Assembly: GCF_020520425.1 (NCBI RefSeq)
Contig: NC_079488.1
Span: 86,657,285 to 86,721,284, forward strand
Length of the DNA: 64,000 nt
Source of the DNA: Spinacia oleracea
Lineage: Eukaryota; Streptophyta; Magnoliopsida; Caryophyllales; Amaranthaceae
Direction of reading: 5' to 3'
Shown: piece by piece, positions 43,878 through 54,600 of the stretch
How positions within the stretch are numbered: position 1 is the stretch's first letter
Layout: the number at the start of each line of letters is the position of its first letter
The notes under the pieces: generated by a model
Told to the model about the DNA's origin: nothing
Seen by the model: the letters and a program-made list of their open reading frames with translations, nothing else
The model's database searches: none
Position numbers and translations under genes: made by a program

Positions 43878-46182
43878 TGTAACGCCCCGACTTCTAAACA
43901 TCATTAATTAGGTTAATTAACTTCAATTAGCAGCGGAAACCCTAATTTAGTCGGAGCGTCACATGCCGTATCTCCCTCGTGGGAAATACAAGGTGACATA
44001 ACCTTTTTAAATTACTAAATAAACTTTAATAATAATTACTTCTAGCATTGATTAAACATTAATATTAAAATCTAACTCAAATCATGAAATCAAACTTAGA
44101 GTTTAATTAATACATCCCTTTATTACTAATGACATAGTTGTCTTTACTAAACAAAGATCGTGAATTTGATGGTTGCATCCTCACTCTAAGGCATCCCATG
44201 ATCGTGTACCTAAAACAAAAGCAACATCGTGAGCCGAGGCCCAGTAACATACTACCCTAACAACGTAAACTCATTTCAATTCATTTTATTTACTTTGCAA
44301 TCAGGGAGAATAGAATATAGTAAATTACTTTCATAAAAGCATTATAATAAAACATCATTTATAACTTGAAACTTTAATAGTTCCTATTATCTTTCATAAA
44401 CTTTCATTGTACTTGGTAACTGACAAGTTAGCCTTGCGGGACGTCTCCCACCTTGCGATAGTCCTCAAGGAGCACTCTCCCTTGTTGGACATACGCCCGT
44501 ACCTAGATAGTTTCTCTTTTAGCTTGCGGTAACCCTCAAGGAGCACTCTCCCTTGTTGGGTGTCCCGCGGTACGGCGGTACGTGCACGACCTATAAATAG
44601 TAACCCCACTAACTGCCGAAACCTGTTACACTTTTATTTATCATGTTTCGTATCTTATTCGTAACTCATAAACATCATTCTTATAAAATCATTCATAAAC
44701 ACATTTAAATATCATCATTCATAAAACACACTTATAAACATATTTCATATCCCACAATCCAATAAAAACATATCATTATAAACATATTTCATAATCTCAT
44801 AAAACACAGTTCATAAAGGGATTGTGGGTGTTAGCAATAGATGTTACCTCAACCGTAGTTTATACGTCCCGTTCGATGGACCATTCTTCCGAGCTCCAAA
44901 AATTATTTATACTTGTAATTTAAACGTAAAGTTATTAATTAGCAGCTAGTCCGTACTTAAAATCACGTAATTAAATTGTATAACTGCTTATAAATAATAA
45001 TTTGTTTTGGAAATCAATTTACAACCTTTCGTAAATACACTAACCAATAAAAGAAAACTTACTCAATAATAGTTTGGTGTTAAAAGGGGCAAAGGTTGAC
45101 TTTTGGAAATATGCGTACTGCAATAGTGCAATATTACTCCACTTAAGAAACCAAGTTTTAAAAGACAAAACTTTGGTCTAACATAACAGAGGACACGGTC
45201 ACATGGAGCACAACAAGGAGGGAAGTGAGGCTTCGAGAGAGGTGGGCCAGGTGGCGGTGGTACAAGGTGGCGCCGGGCTGAGCTCAGGTGGCTGGAGATA
45301 CATAGTGTCGGGTGTATAGGGGCAGCAGGCCGTGGTGGTTTGGTGGCTCGCACCGTAGAGGAGAGAGAAAGAGGGAGTATGTGAATTCGAATTTCTGTTT
45401 CGGTGACGAATGCTATAACATATACTTGTTATTTGTGGGTATTGGTTGACATTGGTTTGTGGTAAGGTGTATGATGGTGTGGTGGAAGAAGGTTGCAGAG
45501 GCGGCGGAGCCGCGTTGTTGGTGCGTAGAAACAGAGAGCTGAGGAGGTTGGGGTGTTTAAGGTTGTGCTAATTTTATTTGGTTTAAATTGTTGGGAAATG
45601 ATTCATGGGTAAGTGAGGAGTATAAGCAGCTTTGATAGGTATTTATAGGGGAGTGAAGAAGCTAATTAACGTAAGCAATGAGATCATGCCAATGGTTTTG
45701 CAAAACATGGAATTTCAATACAAGGGAAATCTTGGGAGAAGAAGAATGACACCGGGGGTTTCATTACTGATGAGTAAGCCATAATAAGAGGAATGTGTGA
45801 CACTTGGAAAGAAATATTGACTTTCATAGCTTGGTTCAACACGTATGGAAGAGTATGGAGGAAGAAGAAGGTAGTTTGTCCTCTTAGAGTCATAAGGGCA
45901 AAACAGTAATTTCACATAGTTGGTCTAATATTCAGAAAATTTGGTTGTTATTTTTGGAAACGACTATAAGTAGAAATGTTTAGCTAAAATAATTCTCTAT
46001 AAAAATATCGTTAACGAAAAATAAATAAATTTTCGTTTATAAATTTATCGTTTAAAATAAATCGTAAAATCGTTTAAAATAACGCAATTTAATTATTCGT
46101 AATTATTTAAAACGAAATCAAGCTAATAAATATTTTTAATTTTAATAAATCAAGTTTAAAAATTTCGGGATATTACATGCCC
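43873..46182. mobile_element. Solo LTR (2300 bp) nested in gypsy copy B
   Basis: LTR 43878-46177 starts TGTAACGCCCCGACTTCTAA and ends TTTCGGGATATTACA. Flanks TGTCC and TGCCC match at 4 of 5 bases. It is related to the LTR at 36605 (shared start and AGCAGCGGAAACC/AGCAGCGAAATTA block). No coding interior. It is younger than the gypsy element it interrupts. Confidence 0.8.
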
Positions 46183-47157
46183 ACTAAGGTGGGCAAGTTT
46201 CCTACCTTTTTTTTCATCGTGATTTCTTTTTGAGAATGTCTTTTATTCATTCTGGCAAGAGCGAATTCTTTCGAGGGATGCTCGGATTTAGTTGTAACCT
46301 GAACGTGGGTTGACAACGGGTTTAGACGGACCTTTGTCTTGCGACCGTCTGCTTTCGTGGTTTTGAGCTAGTCTTTACGGCTCGATTTTTGCCACTACTT
46401 GGTCTTTGATCAGATGACCATGCACAAGTGTCAATGACGACCTTTCTCTGAGGTCGAACCTGCTTTTTTTTGAGATATCCAAACATGAGATGGTGTATGG
46501 CGTAGTCCGGGAATGTGATTTTGATTGTGCGCTCCTTGTTGGAGTATATTTTTTCGCGGAGCCCCCAAGCACTGGGGCCCGTTGGTCGTTTTTCGCATCT
46601 TGTAATCATGTTTGGGGTCATGCTCGTATGCGCGAGCGACCTTTTATAGTAGTGTGCTACTTTAGCGAAGTCGTGGAGTGCGACTTCAGTTTTCAGGCGA
46701 CATCCGGTTTTAGCTTGGCCCGGATTAATCCTTTGACAGACAAACATTTTTTATTTGGGAAACCAACGACTTAACGACACACATTTTTGGTGTTTCGAAG
46801 AATGACCATGATATTTATTTTGATTTGAAAAGTGTACATAAGCATTTTCTGAGACAAGTCTAAGTTTCGACCAAGTTATAAAACGTTTATTTTTGCTTAT
46901 TTGGGAGCTAAAGGTGCTTTTGGGCTTGATCCTACTTGCAATAGGGCCTCGTGTTTAGCAACACGGTTTTAAGTCCTTTCCTGTTCCGCGTTTTGTGAAA
47001 TCTGGGCCTTGGGCTGCATTTCCGGCGCCCAAGGCTAGGCGTTAAACATTTCGGCGCCCAGCCATGGGCGCTGGAAGTTTTTTCCTGGTGATATTTGACT
47101 TTCGGATTTCCTAACACGTTTCCGAATGGGATCAGGATGTCACTGGGTGCGTTCAGC
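46183..47157 (+). other. Upstream region of antisense ORF
   Basis: Non-coding, ends in a TATA box. Holds a palindrome module (47018-47077). No supported ORF, although short frames exist on both strands. Confidence 0.6.
47018..47077. repeat. GCGCCCAG double-palindrome module, copy 5 (aORF upstream)
   Basis: TTTCCGGCGCCCAAGGCTAG.. and TTTCGGCGCCCAGCCATGGG.. about 80 bp before the aORF TATA box. Confidence 0.88.
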
Positions 47158-47167
47158 TATATATAGG
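47158..47167 (+). promoter_or_regulatory. TATA box of antisense ORF
   Basis: TATATATAGG, 83 nt before the ATG at 47250. The transcript start would be near 47190, within CCACTCTCAATTTC, a typical plant initiator-like context. It implies the antisense ORF is transcribed from its own internal promoter, not from the LTR. Confidence 0.6.
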
Positions 47168-47249
47168 GGCTAGAAACGTCCCTATTTTCCACCACTCTCA
47201 ATTTCTTTCTCTCTTTTTTGCTGTGTTTTAATTACTCATTGCTTTTGCC

Positions 47250-49043
47250 ATGTCGATCCCTACTTTCTCACTCCAACGGACTGTTAGGCGTTGGCTACGG
47301 GCCTTTACTCCCACAGAAAAGGCTTTGTTAAAAGAATACCACTTAGAGGCACTTTTAGGCTTACAACAAATTAATATTGATTATAACTTTATGCATGCTG
47401 CCCTAAGCTTTTGGGACTCCGATCATCATGTTTTTGCCTTTCGGGGCAACGAAATATGTCCTTTGCCAGATGAATTTGTTGTGATCCTTGGTTATCCTAC
47501 TAATGCTACTCCTGCTACCCCTGGCACTATTGAAGAGGGTAAAACAACCATAGGGGCTTTCCTAGGGCTAGATGATAACATGTTTGTTGAAACTGTTGTA
47601 GATGACAAGGTTAACTTGGCAAAACTTGTAAAACATCACTTTAGGCCTAGTAAGAATATGACCGAACAGAAATTGAATATTCGAGCCCTTGTATTTTTCT
47701 TGTTGAATCACTATTTGCTGTCGAATAATAATGGCGCGTTCGGTGACATAAGGTTGATCCCCTTGATTAGCCAGATGGAAAGTTGTTATTCTATTATGCC
47801 GTTGGCTGTTGCCGAGACTTTGCTGAGTGCGGATGAGCTAAAGAAGGATGCCAAATCTGAACATTTTAAGGGAAGCCCCCTATTACTGCAGGTAATCGAT
47901 TTTTTTTCTTGCGCACGTATACACGTTTTTTTTTGCGTACACAATGAGTTTCAGCGCCCAGGGCTGGGCGCTGGAATTTTCGGCGCCTGGTCCTGGGCGT
48001 TGAAACTGCGCACCAGGAACCGTTTTTCTTTTACTATTTTTTTTTATCGTGCCCGCTTTTTGCAGATTTGGCTCGTGGAACGGCTTAGACTTTTGGAGGC
48101 TCCTGCCGATCCTAAACATTATCGCCCTATAGCCTTGGGTAACCGAAAATACTTGCACCAAGGCCAGGACGAGGCCGAATGGACCTCCTTTTTTACTTAT
48201 GGCATTTGTTCTATTAAGTGGGTGGTACCATGGTGGGGTTTGACTACTATGACAGGGGGTTCTGATGTATCGGTTTATGTTTCTTTGTTGGGGCTATCTC
48301 GTCCCATTTATATTTTCCCTTACCGAGTCATGCGTCAATATGGTTTAAGGCAGACTATCCCTTTTTCTGATACGGTACCACCTAAGGTAGCGGCCTTTTC
48401 ACAAGCACGGGTTCTAGCGTGGGCTAAGTATTATGATGGTCTCCCGCGTTGGGCCGTAGCTACAAATGGCTTTGTGGGTCTTTCTGAAAACTACAAGTTG
48501 TGGATGAGCTCCGATGATAAAGATGTGAGGACCGAGGCTCGAAATGGGGAGCCGGCTGAGCTTTTGATACCTCGTATTCGTGTTAAGTATGAGGGTCCTG
48601 ATTCTGCCAAACCTCGTACCTATAGTATTAAGACTGTGAAAGCTCGTCCTGATCGAAAGCGAAAGGAAGTTCCTCCCCGTTCCAGTTTCAGGCCTAAAAA
48701 GATGCCTAACATGAAGGGGCCTGTTGTTGTTAAAAGAAATGCAAGCTCTTGCGGAGATCGTCGCCGGAACAATGTATGGGTTAGGAAGGCTCAGCCGCCT
48801 GTAGAAACAGTGGCTAGTCTAGTTGATGATAATAATCCTTCTCCCACCATTGTCTGTGCCCTTGAGGCTGAGCGGGCTATAACTGAGAATGTTTCTGAAG
48901 CCTTGGCATCTTTGGAAGTTAGTGTCCAGGAGCCGGTTCTTATGGAGATTGATATTGGGGCAGGGCAGAAGACTGTGGGGGTGGATCCTGCGAACATTGC
49001 CCTCTACAAGACTTTATTTGATGATCCAGAAGAACTAGAGTAG
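47250..49043 (+). CDS. Antisense ORF (aORF) of gypsy copy B, one intron, function unknown
   Basis: Open frame of 597 codons opposite to gag-pro. A good intron is visible: CTGCAG|GTAATC at 47891/47892 and TTTTTGCAG|ATTTGG at 48065/48066. It is 174 nt (58 codons) with no stop, so both spliced (539 aa) and unspliced forms are open. The intron carries a palindrome module, and its translation (GAGIFGAWSWALKLRTRNRF) is low-complexity, which argues that splicing is real. Exon 1 has SFWDSDHHVFAFRGNEICPLPDEFVVILGYP; exon 2 has VPWWGL, WAKYYDGLPRW and a basic NLS-like region (RPDRKRKEVPPRSSFRPKK, about residues 470-490). The pattern recalls the plant-mobile-domain/DUF7745-like proteins found as extra ORFs in Tat-lineage elements; this assignment is by resemblance. 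Copy A carries the same ORF, inactivated. Confidence 0.75.
   Translation: MSIPTFSLQRTVRRWLRAFTPTEKALLKEYHLEALLGLQQINIDYNFMHAALSFWDSDHHVFAFRGNEICPLPDEFVVILGYPTNATPATPGTIEEGKTTIGAFLGLDDNMFVETVVDDKVNLAKLVKHHFRPSKNMTEQKLNIRALVFFLLNHYLLSNNNGAFGDIRLIPLISQMESCYSIMPLAVAETLLSADELKKDAKSEHFKGSPLLLQVIDFFSCARIHVFFCVHNEFQRPGLGAGIFGAWSWALKLRTRNRFSFTIFFYRARFLQIWLVERLRLLEAPADPKHYRPIALGNRKYLHQGQDEAEWTSFFTYGICSIKWVVPWWGLTTMTGGSDVSVYVSLLGLSRPIYIFPYRVMRQYGLRQTIPFSDTVPPKVAAFSQARVLAWAKYYDGLPRWAVATNGFVGLSENYKLWMSSDDKDVRTEARNGEPAELLIPRIRVKYEGPDSAKPRTYSIKTVKARPDRKRKEVPPRSSFRPKKMPNMKGPVVVKRNASSCGDRRRNNVWVRKAQPPVETVASLVDDNNPSPTIVCALEAERAITENVSEALASLEVSVQEPVLMEIDIGAGQKTVGVDPANIALYKTLFDDPEELE
47949..48005. repeat. GCGCCCAG double-palindrome module, copy 6 (aORF intron)
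   Basis: TTTCAGCGCCCAGGGCTGGG.. and TTTTCGGCGCCTGGTCCTGG.. inside the aORF intron, at the same place as 9388-9446 in copy A. Confidence 0.9.
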
Positions 49044-50392
49044 TGTAGTTCTTGCTAGGGTGTAGGTGCCCTTTATTTATTTCAGTCGTGTTTGTTTTTA
49101 TTCTTAGCACTTTGTTTTCCTTCTTATTATTTTTTTCAATAAAGGCGTATTTTTATTTTTCATTTTTATTTATTTTTGTTTCTCCTCTTTTTTATGTTTT
49201 TATATGTCTAACACTTTTTGCACAAAGAATATGTGTTTTTTTTTATTGGACCGAATCCTTGGTAAGGATTGCCTACGTATCTTGTCAGAATCAGGTCGCG
49301 CGTAGTTCTAGCTTAGAATAAGTTCTAGTATGCCGGATTTCGGTAGATATGCCCTGAGGTGGAAGCATATTACTTAATCGGTCAAATGAGTGAAGTATTA
49401 TCATTATTTTCATCTGCCGTTTTTTTTTGCCATAAGTCGCGTAAAAATGAAATTCGACTAATTTGTATGGCTGTATTTTTGGTAAGCCTATTTGGATACG
49501 TACTGTACCCCCCAAGTGTTCGTTATTTTTCCGTTGTGTGCGGATAAAATGACGAGCACTTCTGAAAAGAAAATTTTTGGCAGGCAGAGAGTTTCAACGC
49601 CCAGGCTGGGGCGTCAGAAATTTCGGCGCCCAGCCCTGGGCGCTGAAAATGTTTTCTGGCGGTCGTTTTTGACGCTTTGCTTCACATGTTCTTGCATTTA
49701 TTTCTTTTTTATGCCTTATTTTTTGCTCGTATTTAAAGTCAATTTTGAGGTCATTTCGGAGGCTTTTTTTACTGTTAGCGTGAAATGCGTTTTTGTCCGG
49801 ATTAATTTTTTCTATTCGTGACTCGAAACAGTTTTGAAAATGGAGTTAGGGTGCGGAAGTTATGAAGATCTTTGTGTAGGCTTTTGAGGTGGGTTGAGGT
49901 GCGTGTCGTTTTTGAAGGATTGGTGGGGGTTATATTTTATTAATTCCCCTTTTAAGCAACATTTGCTTTCGTTTTGGATTTTGATTTCCTTTGACTTCTT
50001 TGGGTTGTATGGGTTGATTTTTATGGTTACACTGGTTGACTTTTATGTTTTGGGGATATGAATGGGATGGTGCGGTTTATTTTGTGGGTTTCGGGAATTA
50101 GCTCCCATGGCACTATTTCAAAACTGAGTGGGCTTTGTTTGTTGGGCCTAGAGTGGGCCGCCTCTTTATTTTTGTATTTTGCAAGTACATTTGGTGCTTA
50201 TTTAGTGTTAGAATTAAATTTTTAGGAGAAATATTACGCCTTTATTGATTCGGAAAGTAAGGAAAACACACTGAAATAAAACTGACCTATATTCTAAGGG
50301 GCCTTAGGGCCATCTAAAGTCTCTATTTTTTATTTTTTTTTTACCAGTCTAAAGAACTACTAGGCGCTTTTACTAATGGTGCTCTATGTGGC
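49044..50392. other. Spacer between convergent aORF and gag-pro
   Basis: About 1.35 kb, non-coding; pol would be expected here if it were an autonomous element, but no YxDD, RNase H or integrase motif is seen. AATAAAGGCG occurs on the plus strand at about 49138 (after aORF) and on the minus strand at about 50236-50245 (after gag-pro), suggesting each unit has its own poly(A) region. Palindrome module at 49592-49649. Confidence 0.6.
49592..49649. repeat. GCGCCCAG double-palindrome module, copy 7 (spacer)
   Basis: TTTCAACGCCCAGGCTGGGG.. and TTTCGGCGCCCAGCCCTGGG.. between the two convergent transcription units. Confidence 0.9.
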
Positions 50393-53365
50393 TCAAGCCT
50401 GGGGTTTAGTCTCATAAAACTTCGGTCCTTCACCGGTACTCATCTTGAATTCTATTCCTTTTGCATTGACCCACTGATATGTCTTCACCCATCCGTTCTC
50501 GATCTCTTCTAGTGTTGATGCAGGAGAGATTAACCGGGTTGGATCGAAACCTTCATCTTGTAAAGCTAGGGTAGTCATCACAGTCTCGTTCTCCATAGGC
50601 CTCGATTCGTTAAACAATGTCCATAGAGCCTGGTTGTCCAATATTTCAGCTGTTTTAGTCTTGGTGAGGTGGGGTGCCTCATCCAAGGCGTGGCAGTCAT
50701 GGAAAATTTCAAATCCGGGTTTTAGCAAGCCATCCTGAACGAAGGGTTCAGGGAAATCGCAGCATGGGTGTTCTTCTCCTTCCCGAACGAACATCCCGTT
50801 AAGGGTTCTTTGATACGGGGGAAGGAGGGTGGTTTGTTTGGCTTTGTTAAGGCGTAGCCCAGACAGGCGGTCAACAATATCTTCCTCCGTTGGTTCATAG
50901 CCTAAGCCAAAGGGAGTAGATTTGTTGGGTAAAGGATGGAATGTGCATTCCTTCTTTCTTATGCCCAATGGGGTTCCAGGGAAATAACCTTGAGCTAACA
51001 GCATTCTAGGGATGACTCGGGATGCATGCGGGTCTAGGAATGCTAGATCATAATCTTCGATGAACTGGATTGTTTCTTCCATTTGAAACCCATAAAGGTC
51101 GTCTGTAGTTTCGGTCGTTCCAACCATAGTACAACTGACGTCGAGAGGAGGGGCGCGGATTTCTAGTATTACCCCGTTATGGTTATGTTTAACCATTTGG
51201 TGCAAGGTAGAAGCCACATCTCCTAAGTCATGGAGCCAAGGTCGCCCCAATAGGAGGTTGAAAGTGGGCTTGATGTCGATTATTTGAAACTCCGTGGTGC
51301 GTGCCACAGGCCCGGTTTGTATGGTAAGGTTGATTTTTTCCAACACAGGCCTTCGAGAGTTATCATAGGCTCGTACCCCTTGTGTGGAGGTTTGGAAGTC
51401 ATCACTTCCTAGTCCCAAGCAATGGGCGGTTCGCAACAGGCAAACGTTAACCGCCGAACCGTTATCTACGAGCGCTAGGGGGATGTTTTGCCCTTTGCAT
51501 CCGACTACTAGATAGAGGGCTTTGTTATGGGCACCCCCCTCCCTGGGTAAATCTTTGTCAGTGAAAACTATGGCCTTTTCTCCAGCATCTCTCGTGACGT
51601 GGTTAACCAATGAGTCAGGTGTGATATCTGTAGGCACTGAGATGAGGTCGAGTGAGCGAATAAGCTTTTCGCGATGTTCTTTTGAGGTACACATGAGATC
51701 CCAGATGGTAATTTCGGCCTTGGTTCTTTTCAATTGTTTCAAAAGAGGATTTTCAATGACTTCTGCGACGGTGGTGTGCCGTCCATTCTCAGTAGCTTGC
51801 CTGACTGGGATATCGTCCATAGGAGGTGGGCGAATGTCAGGCTGGTATATTCTTCCTGATCTGGTGAGGTCGTCGACTTCGGGTTCTTGAGTGGTGGTGT
51901 CGATGAGAGAATAACCGGGCCAAGTTTCAGTAAAGAGGTCCTGGCCCGACACTTGAGATAGGTAGATATTTTCAGCATCATCATCCCACACACCACACAC
52001 TTCTCTCTCGATTCGATCCATAGGGACCACAGCGAGTGGTGCACCTTGAGGTGTAATGTACACCGTAGGGTCGAAGTTCTCATTTTCTGGTTGGTCGAGA
52101 GAGATGTGACAAGAGCCGAGTGGGCTCTTGTTGTTGTTGGGTTTGCCAACGTTAGGGAGAGGTATCACTTCATCCTCTATCATGTCCTGGATGGTATTTT
52201 TTAGGTTCCAGCAGTTTTCAGTGTCATGCCCATTTCCTTGATGGAATTTGCAGTAAGTACCTTCGACCCAATATTTGCTTTTGACAGGAGGGTCACGGGT
52301 GGGGCCTATAGGTCTCAACTTTCCTTGATTGGTTAATCTTTCAAAGGCTTGTACCAAAGTCGACCCGAGTGGGGCAAACTTTCGGTCTCAGACCCACCTT
52401 CCAGGGCTTCTTCGGGCGGGAGTCTCTTCTACAGCATGGACTTCTTGGGCTTGGGATGTGTTACCCCGATTATAGATGTTGTTTTTATATGTGGGTTTGC
52501 TTTGTATGGTTTTGGCGAGGTCGTCCTCGATCTTTATTCCCACATCATAAACTCTTTTGAAAGTGTCAAGTCCCAGGTACCTAAGGTGTTGTCTGTAAGC
52601 CGGGTCCAGGTTGTCAATGAATTTTTGGACCAATTCTGTTTCTGGAGGCCTATTGATTAGCTGGGCCGCCTGGACCCTCCATCTAGCAAAGTAGGTTGTG
52701 AAACCCTCATTTTTCTTTTGGAAGAGAACTTCCAGCTCGCGCATGGTGACTTGGAAATCCATGTTCGACGAGTGTTGCTTGATGAAGACATTGACAAAGT
52801 CTTCCCAAGTGGGGAAGAGCTTAGGGTCCTGGTGATAGTACCATTTGAGCGGCACAGGTTCCAAGGACAAAGGAAAGGCAGGTAAATACATGGACTTGTC
52901 CACGCCTTTCAAGTTCATGGCATTCACAAAGCTCAGTAGATGATCACGGGGATTGTCCGTGGCCTTGAACTTTGGTAAGTTAGATGAACTGAACATTTCT
53001 GGTAGTTTGCCAGGAAAAGGTTCAGGATCGAGGGAGAAGTATTTGCTCCCCATGGTTTGCTGTAGGACCATTTTTTCAATCCTCTTCTCGTTGTCGAGGT
53101 CATTTTTGGCTTGTGCAGCCGCTAAAACTTCATTTTCCATTTTCAATTGGCCCATAAGTTGGGTCATTTGGACCATCTGGTCTCGCAAATCTTCGATGGA
53201 CATGTTTGAAGGTGCGAATCGAGGTTGGGGAAGCGGAGATCCTTGAAATGAGGGATGACGGACGGAGCTTGGAGTCACTAAACCTGATGTTGGCGATGTA
53301 TCTTCGAGACGCACTAACCGTTGATTCCCTGATCGGCACCAAGTGGCAGGACCAGTCCTAGGCAT
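50393..53365 (-). pseudogene. gag-protease of gypsy copy B, one in-frame stop
   Basis: Single frame broken only by TGA at 52388-52390 (copy A has CGA, Arg). Before it, 325 residues: coiled coil (about 60-100), gag capsid region (130-285). After it: zinc-knuckle-like YCKFHQGNGHDTENC (52265-52220), a linker, an aspartic protease with active-site-like LVDNGSAVNV (about 51445-51475; most gypsy proteases have DSG or DGG here) and LLGRPWLHDLGDVASTLHQ (about 51210-51270), then the GLGYEPTEEDI linker that in Tat elements leads into reverse transcriptase. The ORF ends cleanly at 50393 with no RT. The frame is otherwise open over nearly 1 kb on each side of the stop, so the nonsense change is recent. 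Confidence 0.88.
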
Positions 53366-54581
53366 AAGATAAGCTAAAGTTTAGGTTCCCAAAGTTTCAA
53401 GCATTACTTAGTCTAGACTTCGACTCTCTCTATTGGTTTTTTTTGCTCTTTCTTTTATTAGTACACTTTTTGGTTTTTTTTTGGTCATTCTTTGAATTTT
53501 CGAAACACTTGCCCGTGTGACATTCATAGTTATTAGCGTGTTCGGTTTCGGTGCCGAACATTGCCGTCGTAGGAGGCCTATTAACGACACAAAAAGTTAT
53601 TTATTATTTGTTTTTTTTTGAGTCGCCTCTAGAATCGAGTGCTTTTTCTTACGCCTTCGTAGCAATTCTTTTTTACGAACGTTTTTTTTGGTGCTATGTG
53701 TTTTTTCTTTTGCGCGGGCACCGAGGCTGCTGCGCCTGACCAGAAGGCCAAGCAGCAACTTCAGCGCCCAGCGTCGGGCGTGAGAAATTCTGGCGCCCAG
53801 CCAGGGGCGTTGAAAATGCGTCCCTGGCTGATTCTCGTTTTCTGTTTGCGTCTACTTTTGTTTATGCGACTTCGATTTGCGTGCTTGCCTAATAACGTCC
53901 TTTACGCGTTGTGCAGCGTTTGTGGGATTCGTTACAGGCCATCCCGAGCGTCACTTATTTTTGGGGCGATCATTCGGGTTTGCGGAACACGTATTTCGGT
54001 ATAACTCTTTGGCAAATTAGTCTATGAATGTTTGGGCAATTTTTAAGGTCGTTGGTTTTCTAGGATAGTTTGTCACACACAATCACATATTTCGCTACAC
54101 ATAACAAACATTCATCATGAGGCGATAATAACATGTCATGTAGTTTATGATAGGCTTCTATGGGTAGTTATTTGCGTCTGGCTTGGTACCGCTTCTATCG
54201 TAGATCCAACACATGCCCCGGTCGAGGTAGTGTCTTCAACAGACGAATTTCGCTCAAGAGGCCAACCCGCAAGTGCAAGCCAAGGGGGCATGCAGGCGAG
54301 AGGGACCTAATGAGCGAGCGATTGGGTTCGGGATAGGTGTACTACCTGCACAAGTATCGAGTGGGAAACATGCGCGGCGTATGCACCCCCCTATTGGCTA
54401 AAAAAGGTATCCTTAGTCCCAACTCCCGAGGGAGCCGAGATTCGTTATGCGGTTCTGCCCGTTCACATTAATATGCTGATTTTCAGGTCGTCCCAACTTG
54501 ATGGGGAAATAAACGCGGGGTAGGATCGTTTCACCCTTCGGCTATTTTGATTACCTACAAGCACGAGTATTTCCTTCACTA
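53366..54581 (-). other. 5' leader of gypsy copy B
   Basis: Untranslated region between PBS and gag, about 1.2 kb, collinear over its distal part with 4956-5808. Contains a palindrome module at 53758-53816 and no conserved ORF. Confidence 0.75.
53758..53816. repeat. GCGCCCAG double-palindrome module, copy 8 (leader)
   Basis: CTTCAGCGCCCAGCGTCGGG.. and TTCTGGCGCCCAGCCAGGGG.. in the gag leader, the counterpart of 5371-5428. Confidence 0.88.
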
Positions 54582-54599
54582 TCCCCAGCGGAGTCGCCA
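54582..54599 (-). other. Primer-binding site of gypsy copy B
   Basis: Minus strand TGGCGACTCCGCTGGGGA, one base inside the 5' LTR end (..CCCCCTCACA). I believe this type matches tRNA-Arg, as reported for Tat/Ogre elements, but I could not check it. Confidence 0.8.
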
Positions 54600-54600
54600 C

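Noticed and set aside
45063..45353. Proline/serine-rich 96-codon ORF in the nested solo LTR
   Set aside because: Antisense of the G-rich LTR block; no conservation with the related LTR at 36605.
49592..49649. Rho-independent terminator interpretation of the palindrome modules
   Set aside because: Bacterial mechanism; the context is a plant retroelement and modules lack a consistent T-run.
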